From contig OY856188.1 in NCBI GenBank assembly GCA_963693315.1, forward strand, positions 145,044,945 to 145,108,944: a DNA stretch of 64,000 bases, in the 5' to 3' direction. A program made the translations under genes and the position numbers. The stretch's first letter is position 1. The number at the start of each line of letters is the position of its first letter. The notes below the pieces were generated by a model. It ran no database searches, was not told the DNA's origin, and saw only the letters and a program-made list of their open reading frames with translations. Below, one piece after another: positions 42,101-54,100 of the stretch. The stretch comes from Diogma glabrata. Lineage: Eukaryota > Arthropoda > Insecta > Diptera > Cylindrotomidae.

Positions 42101-45100
42101 TGTGAAGCAACTTTTGTTTTTGAAAAAAAATGGAAAAAAGTGAATTCCGAATTTTAATAAAGCATTGCTTTTTGATGAAAAAAAATACAGTGGAAACCAA
42201 ACAATGGCTTGATAAACATTATCCAAACTCTGCTCCATCGAGACAAATGGTAGAGAAGTGGATGGCTGAATTTAAATGTGGTCGTACCAGCACAAAAGAT
42301 GCAGAGCGCAGTGGACGCCCAAATGAGGCTTTTATTCCAGAAAACATAAAAAAAATCCACAAATTGGTTATGAACGATCGCAAATTGAAGGTGCACGAAA
42401 TAGCTGACATTGTAAAGGTAGCAGATGGTAGTGTTTTTACCATTTTACATGAACATTTGGGTATGCGAAAGCTCTGTGCAAATTGGGTGCCGCGTGAGCT
42501 CACAGTCGACCAAAAACAACAACGAATCGATGCTTCGGAGGAGTCTTTGGCACTGTTAAACCGCAATAAAAGGGAATTCTATCGTAGATATGTGACAATG
42601 GATGAGACATGGCTTCACAATTACACACCAGAATCCAAAAGACAGTCAGCTGAGTGGACAGCAGTCGACGAACCGAATCCAAAGCGAGCAAAGACGCAAC
42701 AGTCGGCCGGTAAGGTGATGGCGTCTGTATTTTGGGATACGAACGGAATAATATTCATCGACTATCTCCAAAAAGGAACCACCATCAACAGCGAGTATTA
42801 CTGTGAACTTTTGGATCGATTGAAGGCTGAAATCGCAAAGAAACGTTTGCAAAAGAAAAAAGTGTTGTTTCACCAAGATAATGCACCGTGTCACAGATCG
42901 ATGAAAACGATGGCAAAATTGAATGAATTGGGCTTTGAATTGCTTACCCACCCACCATATTCTCCAGATTTAGCCCCCAGCGACTTTTTCCTGTTTTCAG
43001 ATCTCAAGAGAATGCTTACTGGAAAGAAATTTAAGTCCAATGATGAAGTAATCGCTGAAACTGAGGCCTATTTTGACGAGAAAGAGAAATCGTACTATAA
43101 AAGTGGTATAGAAAAGTTGGAAAATCGCTATACTCGTTGTATCGCCCTCGAAGGCAACTATGTTGAATAAAAAAATCGAGTTTTGTCAAAATGTTGTTTT
43201 TTTCTTACTTATCCTACGGACTTATTGAACGACCTGTTACTAGCGCTATTATGGCAGGACCAGAACCAGAAAATTGTTCTTTAGTACAGCGAACATAACA
43301 GCATAGAAAAATATAGATTTTTAACAATTTTTAAAAACGATGTAGGTTGAAAACATTTGATATTTTTATACAAAAAACAGTTTAGGTTATAATATACATT
43401 TTCAAACATAAATAATTTAAACCGATTTAATAAAATGAACTTTAAGAAACTCAGTACGAAATTTCGTTGTCATTGTCGATGTAAATGTAAAAATGTCGAT
43501 GTCGATGTAAAAATCATAGAATATTTTTTTCCATCATTATTTTTGCATAGCTTCATTTTCTGCAAATAAAATATAGAAGAACAAAAGCTGCTATTTCAGT
43601 ATTTTCTTATTATTATTATTTTCAACCATTTGTCATTGATCGTATAAAAATTTGTCGTTAACCTCACGATGGTTTTTGTAGAATTATAGTTAAGCAGAAG
43701 GTACACACAGAATAGATTAGAAGAGGTTGGATTATGATGGATAGTACTTAGTAGTTGTATCAAAGCCGGATGAAAAGAGCAAGAGTGTATTGGTGTGCGT
43801 AGGGAGGGGGAAAGGAGGGAGGGGCGGGGGGGCCGGAGGCCGCGGGATACCCCCTAGTGTTATTATAAACATAATTTATTTAATTTTGGTTACTAAGTAT
43901 ATCAATTAGCTATTATAGTAGTAATTTAATTAGTATAATAGATATTTAGTATAATAGATATTTAGTTATAGATATATAATATTACAGATATTTAGTTTTA
44001 GTTTAGTTTAGTGTTAAACTTAATTAATACAGGAAAGTTGTTTTTAACATAGAAAGTTATGACTATAGCAAAGTACTTTGACATTTAAATTTAAAATTTT
44101 TCAAAAAGTGGAGTTAGTCACTTTGTGCAGTGAACGGCTCAATTATGTGTGATGGTAAAATTGTAGTTGTGACGTAGTTCATTTGATCTTTGGTGGAGGT
44201 TTATTTGATGTTTGGGTGGATTTAATATGCCATTAAAAGTAGTTTTAAGTTTTAACCAACATAAATAAAACTGTTCCAAAATTGCATTGATAAAGTTGTT
44301 TCGGATAATGTATTTAATTCGGTTTGATAATTTTTTTGAATTATTCTGTTGCTACTTAAATTTTTTATTTAAACTAATCTCAAATCTGACACAACTAATT
44401 TTATATGTACACAAAACTGTCTGACCCCGAAATCTACCTGTTTCTAGAGGAGATACCTACCGCTGGACTTTTTTTTCCTCAAATGTGAATACTATTCAAC
44501 AAATTTTTTTCCAACGAAAGCATATAAACATTCTGTTTACAATTTACATGCAAGCTTAATCCCTTGTGAAAACATTTTTTTCAACTAGTGTAAAATCATA
44601 TTCGCTAAATAACAAATTGTTGTAGTTATGATATTTTCATGTAATTTTATAAAGTTTTCAAACCATAAAAAATAGATATATGAATGCGTAAGGGTTTTTG
44701 TTTATGATATAAATTTGTGAAAATATACCGTAAAACTGATCTGTAATGTATACTGTCCTGTGTTTTCGTGTTGTTGAAATAAATAAAACCAAAGAAAACA
44801 CCAAGCGATAGATCATTAATTGCTTATTTTGTTAATTTATTGCAAATATTTCGAGGTTTTATGACCTCCTCTTCAGTGCACTATTAATCGAAATGAGAAT
44901 AGAATTTAAAAATGGTACAAAATGTTAAAATTAATATAAGCTTACATAAATAGCAAATTTTTTTAGTGTCTTTGCATTTCATTTTTATACATATAAAACA
45001 TCAAAACACCATTAGGTTTACGTCTTTTCGATAAAAGCAAAATTATAAAATTGTATACAAACAAACAATTTAAATAAATTAAGGCCATTACAAGAACAGA

Positions 45101-48100
45101 TTAAAAGAATTCTTCTACAACTAAATAAATTAAATTGAATTAAAATCTAAAGGTGTGTATTAGTAACAAATTAACATTTTTGATCGGTCAATGAACTGAA
45201 ATTGAAATTGCAAAACAAGACCTTATTATCAACCGCCGTTTTTACTTTTCTGGACATAACGAATCCGTTATTAGCTGTTCTTGTTTTTTTTATTATAATA
45301 TTGATTTCCCCATCATTATTATTTGTTTTTGTGTCAAAATATATTATTGTAACTAAACAAACTGGAACATCAGTTTATTTTTCAGCGGCTTCGTTTTTTG
45401 TTGACTGTTTTGATATTTCAATTAATTTGGTTGCAATTTAGTTTATTGTTTCTTGTGTTTAGGTGGTTGAGAACATGAGTGAAGGCAGGATTTAATACTT
45501 CAAAGTCCGACTTCAGATTTACTGTTTTTTGTTTGTGTTGGTGAATAGAAATGGACTCCAGTGTCAATCGATTTTCCCAATGGTTTTCTTTAGTTAGTAT
45601 TTTAGTATCCTCATAATTGAACGTGTGTCCTGTTTGTTTGCTTTGGTGGAAGGCAGCAGTGTTGTTGGTTTTTATTTTGTTTGTTGTGACATCATTAATA
45701 TGTTGTCTCAACCGACTACCTAGTTTTTGTCCCGTTTGGCCAATGTAGACACCTGGACAGTTGTTGCAGTTAATTGCATAAACCACACCGTGTTGTTCCA
45801 TGGTGTCAAGTTTGTCATAGGGTTTTCTTATTGTTTTTCCTACAGTTGCATACGGCTTGAAAGCTACTTTCATATTGTGGTCGTTAGATGAAAATAAATG
45901 GCTGAGTTTTTCATATAGGTATTTTGTATATACTATTCCTTTGTAAATCATTTGCGTGGTGTGATCTTTAGTGCTGTTTTTGTTCTGTTTATGGTATTGT
46001 TTTAATAACTGGTTTATTAATTTCTATGGGTAGCCATTCATTGCTAGGATGTTGTGTATTTTTTCTATGGTTTCGTGCTTGTGGTTTTCTGATGTGATTG
46101 TTAACATTCTGGATATGAACCCATAAGCCATACCATTTTTTTTGTGTTGTGGGTGTTCAGACTGGTAATTTATCAATCTGTTTTTCGATGTAGGTTTTTG
46201 GTAATAGTTTGTTATTTTGTTGTTGCTGTTTTTGTGTATTTTCATATCTAGATATGGAATCTCATTATTGTTTTCTATTTCATATGTGAATTGGATTGAT
46301 TTGTTTACGTTATTTAGTATCCTGTAAAAATTCTCCATCTCGTCATTCGGTATTATGGCCAAAGTGTCATCTAATGGTGTTTTATATGTATAAAAACTGA
46401 AATGCTGAGACACTAAAAAAATTTGCTATTTATGTAAGCTTATATTAATTTTAGCATTTTGTACCATTTTTAAATTCTATTCTCATTTCGATTAATAGTG
46501 CACTGAAGAGGAGGTCACAAAGCCTTGAAATATTTGCAATAAATTAACAAAATAAGCAATTAATGATCTATCGCTTGGTGTTTTCTTTGGTTTTATTCAT
46601 TTCAACACAAAAAGAGGAAAAGAAAACACAAGACAGTATACAGAAATATGAATTTTAAAAGTTATGTTGTCAATTTCTAGTTTAAGAGTTTATAAAAAAT
46701 ACCGTTTAGATGTTTACTATCGTAGAAAAAATTTCTGATTTCTAAAATTTCTAAAATATATCATATATATATATCATATATCCGCACCATTTATGCAACT
46801 GAATAAAATGAACAGCTATTTATTTTATTCTATATCAAGATTAATAACGCACAAAATTGTGGTTCTAAAAACAAAAATAAACCCTTATATACAGTTGCCG
46901 GAAGGATAAAACAATTTATTGGAATCTAGTGGACTCTGAAATAAATTTGTTTATTGTATTTTATAAAATTATTGATTTATAAAAAATAAATATGTAATTG
47001 ATGATTTTATATTATAAAAATATGAAAAATAACATTTTCGCTCTGATTCTTTAAAAAAACAATAAATTCAACCTAATGCACATGTCCCTCTCTCGAATAT
47101 TGAAAAAGACAAAGACTACTATGATTAAATTGAATTAAATTTCCATTGTGAAAAATTTAGTATTTTTTATGATTGCTTTTTGGTTTCTAAATTCCCATTA
47201 GTATACACTCAAAAAAAGTAGAAGAATTGACAACCTCATCTCGAAGTTGACAGTTTATTATTCAAACAAAGAAAAAATATTTGCAAACAATTTCACCGTG
47301 CTTGGGACAACTACATGAAAACATTTTTCTGACAACGTCATGACGTTTATTTAAAATTTAAAGTGTTATATCCAATATAACAGTGGTTGAATAAAGTTAA
47401 TACCTATTTCTATGAAAAAATTTTCTTTGGCCTTTATATCATGAATTTTTCATTTTAAAATTGAAGTATTTGTGATTAATTGAACTATGTATATTTTATT
47501 TTCGCATAAATATTTGTTAATGAGAAGCTCAAATCCAAATTAATCGGCACATTTGATGATTTGGATGCTGAGTCTGTCTTGGTTCAGGTCCTGGTGGGCA
47601 GGAATGTGTTGGTTGTTGTGGCATATCTTTGCAATAGCAATTTTTCGCTCCTTGAGGATTTTTTTTCGCCATACGTTTCGCAGTTTTCTTCTACTGTTGT
47701 CCTAGGAGATTTTAATACAAACATTTTAATACAAGCAAATATGATGGACGCTCTTGAGACCTGCTCTCGTCTAGGACTGAGCATTGTCCATAACAATGCG
47801 CCTACGCATTATACTTATAACTCGCTTCACTTGGGTCTTGTATAGATTTTTGCTTGGTAAGCGATATATCTTTATTTAACATGAGCAGTCAGTTCTGAGT
47901 GCCTGGAATCTCGGCTCACTCCTTCATATTCCTGTCCCTTAATCTGCCTAAGGTCCTGGTGCCAACCAAGAAATTTTTTCGTGACTACAATAACATCAAT
48001 TTTGAGCTTCTCTGCAACGAGCTCTCGCTTGTTGATCTGTCCTCTTTCTGCAGCTGTACAGACTCTGACACAATGCTTACCATTCTTAATACCTATCTGC

Positions 48101-51100
48101 GTAATGTCTTCGAGAGATAAGTGCCTGTTCGTTCCTATACGAGTAGTCCACCTCTGTCTATCAGTATTTCCCCTGATATGGTGCACGTTCGTTATCTGCG
48201 TGATTTTTCATATAAGGCGTATCAGAGAGACCTCTCTGAGACTGGCTGGAAGATTTTTTGTACCTATAGAAACAGGTTTAGGTCTACGGTCAGAAAGGCT
48301 AAGTTGGAGCTTGGCTCTCGGATTTTCTCTAATGTTTCTTCTACCAAGGACATGTGGTCCAAGCTTTAGTACATTGGTGCGCTTAATTCCAAACCCGACC
48401 TTTCTCTCCTAAGTGTGCAGGACCTGAATCGTTTAAACCGGACATTTACATCAATAAATTCATATCCTCCCCTTCCACGCTTCGATATGCTCCTTCCGGA
48501 AAGTCCTAATGCTTTTTCCTTCCGCTCGGTCACAAACTCTGAGGTTGAGATGGCGTTTTATGCTATTTCATCAAATGCTGTGGGGTCGGATGTTATGAAG
48601 TTTGAAGTTTTTAAAACTTATTTTTCCTCTCATTCTGCCACATGTTTGCATCTTCTAAACTTCATTCTTATGTCATCATCCTTCCCTAGTGGTTGGAAGT
48701 TCTCTAATATTACGCCACTCCCTAAAGGAGCTACGAACGAGTTTCGACCAATTAGTGTCCTTCCCACATTGTCCAAGGTTCTTGAGAGGCTCATCAATGA
48801 TCAAATACTCAAACATGTTACTTCTAACAAGTTGTTGTCCGACCATCAATCTGGTTTTAGGAAGCATTATAGTACTGCTCACACGTTGGTTGATATCTTT
48901 GACCGTTTACGCCGCAACAAGGATGGTAAGCTGATTAGTCTTCTTCTCTTCCTGGACTTTAGTAAGGACTTCGACTCCATCGATCACGCATTGCTGGTTT
49001 CCAAACTTAAATCCACGTTCCTTTTTTCATCCAGTGCCTGTAACCTTGTTTTTTCTTACTTGTGTGATAGGTCGTGTGATAACAACGTGTTACTTCAGGC
49101 ATGTCTGCTTCTAGTTCTTCTCCTATTCTCAAAGGTGTCCCTCAGGGTTCCATTGTGGGTCCTCTTCTTTTTTCACTATTTTTTAAAATTACGTCCCTTC
49201 CCTGTCATTCGATGCTTCACCTCTTTGCGCATGACGTTCAGTTGCTCCATGCTTGTCCACAATTTGACATCCATCGCTGTTTTCTTGAAGCTAATGCTGA
49301 TCTCAAACTAATATCGGACTGGGCTGTCTCAAATAGGTTGGTTCTTAACCGCTTAAGTCAGAGGCCATGCTGTTTAATTGCCCTTCATCGCTCTATAACC
49401 ATGGGTTGACTATCAAGACCGGTGTTCCTGCGATCCCTTTTGAAACACAGGTGAAGAATCTTGGCGTAATTTTTGATAGCGATCTTTCTTGGAGACCTCA
49501 TATTAATTATGTCATTGGCAGAGTTGTTGTCATCTTGAGAAGGCTTAGTAGCCTGAATCATTTCCTGCCTGTGCATATTAAAAAAAACGACTTGCTCATG
49601 CACTTGTCATGCCATTGTTTGATTATGGTATTGAGGTCTATTCTGGCTGCACCCTGGAGAATATAGGATTAATTAAGAAGTCCTTTAACTGGGTGGTTCG
49701 CTTCGTTTATGGTCTTAAAATTAGACAACACGTTTCTGGCTTTGCTATAAAGTTTATCGGAACATCATTTAACGATCACATTAGAATGCGACTCCTTCTC
49801 TTCTTTAAACTATTCAAATATGGGTGTCCGCCATATTTGAAGAAATGGTTTACTTTTGGTCCGTCAACTCGGATTTATTTAATCACCCTTCCGTCCATAA
49901 GTTGTAACACCTGTGCTCTGTCGTACTCGATTAGAACGTCTAAGCTGTTTAACGACCTTACGCAGGAGCTAATGCGGTTCAATATGTCTGTCTCTAGTTT
50001 TAAATCAAAGCTTCTCATCCTTATGAACTGCTCTGGCACTGCATAGTCTTAAAACCTGTGTTTGTCGCTATTGCTACCCTCTCAAATTGCTTGCCTACAT
50101 GTTTTTCTGACGATGGTCTTGTGATATCTGCGTTGGTGTTCTTTTTCCCACTTCTTTTCCTACTTCCTTCTTCCTTTCCTTAACTTCCTTTCCCTCCTTC
50201 CTTATGTTATGGTATTTTCGACAACTATTAAACCAGTAAGCTTATAGCTAGCATCCATCTCTCCCCCTTATATTCATCGTGTACTTTTGTTGGCTATGAA
50301 TTATGTAGAGGGGGTATGGTGGCTTAATTTGGCTCTGGTCTATGCTGTCGTTGATTTGTATTCTCCAGTATTTTTTTATATCAATTTTTATAACAATTTT
50401 TTGTTTTTTTTCTTTGGCTTATATTATATTTATGTATAGTTTAAGTATATTTTGTTTTCTTTTTCATTATGGCTCCTGCCGTCAATTTGTTTTTTTTCTC
50501 TTTGGGCAATACATTGGGCCTCGGCCTGTTTGCCGTCATGTACAAAATAATAAATAAATAAATATTACGTGTGATTGTCTCAACTTCATCGTTCTACAAT
50601 TGTACAGTTGTTGCAACAATTTCATAGCTCTATTCGCCATATCTACCCGCACGGCGAGGTTGAGACATCTGCATTTCGATTGGAAATAGAACATGTTTAT
50701 TTCAGTGTAGTATGTAGTTAGAAGTTTGATGTCTTTCATTGTAGACCATTTCATTTTTAAAATATCAAACAAATATACATTGAAATTGAATAAAATTTTT
50801 TTTTTGGAATTAACAATAAAATTCTTTGTGTTTTTGGTCGTTTTGTTGTTGTTTTAGCAACGAATTTAAAAAAAATTCAATTTAAATCAATGTTTCTCTG
50901 TCGGTACGATAAAACGTTGTATTGAGTTCGTGTTGAGTGAATTTTATTCCCTCGTAAATTTTTATTCTCTCGTAAAACTTTGACTCGAAAAATAAAATAT
51001 AGCATTAAACATATTCAATATCAATTTCGGAGTGACGTGAGTGATCCATTATTAATGAATGAAATTATATTTGTTAAATATAAAAACTTTTTTTTTAACG

Positions 51101-54100
51101 AATTGTAATCACCTATTACTTTCACTCACTGTTTAACGACAAATTTTTTAGAAAAACCCTTTAATTATTACTTTTTTCCAAAAGAAATTAAAACAAAAAC
51201 AAACAGGCAAAACTTCAATTTTATCGTTAATTTTATTTGTATTTCCTGACTAGTTTCGGACTCTATGAGTTGTAAATCCTTTGTTAATGGACTCATAGAG
51301 TCCGAAACTAGTCAGGAAATACAAATAAAATTAACGATAAAATTGAAGTTTTGCCTGTTTGTTTTTGTTTTAATTTCTTTTGGGAAAAAGTAATAATTAA
51401 AGGGTTTTTCTAAAAAATTTGTCGTTAAACAGTGAGTGAAAGTAATAGGTGATTACAATTCGTTAAAAAAAAAGTGTTTATATTTAACAAATATAATTTC
51501 ATTCATTAGCATTAAACACTTACACAATAAAATACTATTATTTCGAATTAGGAGTAAGAACTATATTTTTATATGTATTTCTACTTCTGTATTTGGGAAT
51601 GTTATATTTTTTAATCTTATTCGCTCTGAAAGAAAGGAGTAAATTAGTGATATAAGAAGCGTTTTAAACTCTGATTACACATCAAAATGCGTTCTTTTCT
51701 TTTTTGGTTTCTTTAAAAAAAATTTCGTTCACCCCTGTTGTTTTAAATTACATTATGTATGTATGTAGTATTTTTTTACCAGCGACTACGAGAATTGTTT
51801 GTTGTGCGCATATTCATATGCGCATGTGCGCATTCAGTGTCTCAGATTAAAATATTAAAAAATCTGTTGGGGTCCCATTGATGTGGACAAAAAAACGCAT
51901 AAAATTAATAAATTACTATTGAAATTCAACCAATTATAATAGAAAACCAAAAACTAGTAAAAATATTAATGATTTTGTAGGTAGTATAACAAAATTTTGA
52001 TAATTAAAATGTCACGACAAACAAATGATACGAACTAGGAGTAGAAATTTAACTAATGTAATTGTTTTCAAAACAAATTTTTACTTTTTGTCTCATCTTT
52101 TATCTCTTACTGTGTGTTATTTGTCAAAAATTCATTGGTAAACAAATTCTACTATTGACCTTTTTACTTAAACGTCAAAATGAAATATTAAAAATACTTA
52201 CAAATATCCGGGGGCCAATAGTGAATTTATGTTAATACAAAATCTTCAGTTTTTGTATGAAAAATGTTAAAAAACAATTTTAAAATGTAACTAGGAATTG
52301 TTAATAACATTTATAAAAGTATTATGTATAAACTGGTTAAAAATATTCAATAAATTAGTGTTAAATCAATGTTTTTGGTTGCCAGTGGTGATGTTTAGTT
52401 ACTGGAAAATTTTCAGTTTTATGTATGAAAAGAGTCAAAAAACAGTTAAAACTAGTTAAATAATAAACTAAACTACAAGTTAATAATAGCATTAATACAA
52501 GGGTATATATAAATTTGTTAAATATATTCAATAAATTTATGCTAAAGTCAATGTTTTTTGTTTATAGTACACATTTTTTCCCGAAAAAAACTTGACATAT
52601 GTGATCAGCTGATTTGTATTTAGAAAACCTTAAATAATTGTTATTTCTTGCAAATCAAGATCGATTTGTGTTGTATATAAATTATTTTTAATATGTTTGC
52701 ATTATTATTGGTTTTGCAGTAAATTTTAATACATAATTACTGATTTCTAGTTATCATTAGACAGATTATAGCGACGTAACGACAGATTACATACAGAAAT
52801 ATAGCGACGTAACGACAGATTACATACAGCAATATAACATTGATTTTAACATAAATTTATTGAATATATTTCACAAATTTAGACACACCACTTGTATTAA
52901 TATTATTATTAATTTGTAGTTTAGTTTATTATTTAACTATTGTAAATCATTTTCCGGCATTTTTCATAAATAAAACTGAAGATTTTCCAGTAACTAAACA
53001 ACACTGCGGGCTACCAAAAACATCGACTTAACATAAATTTATGAAATATTTTTAACTAGTTTATACTTACTACTTGTTTAAATGTTATTAACAATTCCTA
53101 GATAAATTTTTAGTTTATTTTTTAACACTTTTCATACAAAAACAGACGATTTTGTATTAACAAAAATTCACTTTTGGCCCCCGGCTTTAAAATCAACTAT
53201 TTTATCTGTCAAAATATTTTAAGGAAAATACTCAATACGTGTGAGCAAGATATAACCTGCACTTTCATCCATTTAACAGGAAATATTTCGCATGGTCCGC
53301 AATAGAGTCTAAAAATATTTATAGGTTCGTAGAATGAAATCAGTTTAGAAACACTGGACTAGACCACACACATATTTTTTAAATCGTACGACTCTCAAAT
53401 ATACAAAATAAAATATAAAAATAAGGAAAACTTGAGCGCATTTTATTTATTAACAGAAGAAATCACGTTAGTTTTTCAAAGCGAGACAAATCATGCTACT
53501 TTTGCTAAATGCTCGAATATATCCTTATTTGTAACGCAAATTTTCTCGATACCGGTTATAGAACATATATAATTTTGATTAAAAAAAAGGAGTAAAAGTG
53601 GTTAAACTAGATAGAGCAAAAATGAATGAGGTTGTTAGATTTATTCTCATAGTTACTACATATTTACTAACCAAGCGACATCCTCCCAACCTAGGTTAGG
53701 ATATTGTTGATCTAAGCAAAAGTCTTTGATATGGGGATTTTATTTGTTGCATATTTCGAACTGTTTGTCTGTGAAGTGTACTAGAGAAGCTTAATTCTGT
53801 AACTGTGAAGTATTAAAAATTTCTTCATTAATTTTCATTAACAAACAAAAGCACTTCACAGTTACAGAATTCAGCTACAAGTGACTCTTATTTATTTCGT
53901 TATAGGACTATCGGTTTAGAAACTTTGGACTGTATGACCTATTTAAGCAGTTTATTTGTCTCTGCATATAGTGGCATAGTCGTGGCTATGAGAGCTTAGT
54001 AAGTGAGTAACGATCAAGCAGCCTATTGGATGTTTGTAATTGCAGCTCAACATACATTCCAAGGCAAATAGATCATCAAACAGTTATGGAATGGAAGTTA

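Larger units (their letters stand above)
44749..46635 (-). mobile_element. Penelope-like element with inverted terminal copies
   Basis: About 250 bp at 44749-45005 is complementary to 46377-46635. Between them lie Penelope RT and GIY-YIG frames on the minus strand. Penelope elements often have such partial, inverted LTR-like flanks. Each arm carries CTGAAGAGGAGGT plus a GAAA hammerhead-like core. Confidence 0.85.

Noticed and set aside
45202..45441. Hydrophobic 79-residue plus-strand frame
   Set aside because: It partly overlaps the end of the Penelope frame in antisense, and its hydrophobicity is from T-rich sequence.
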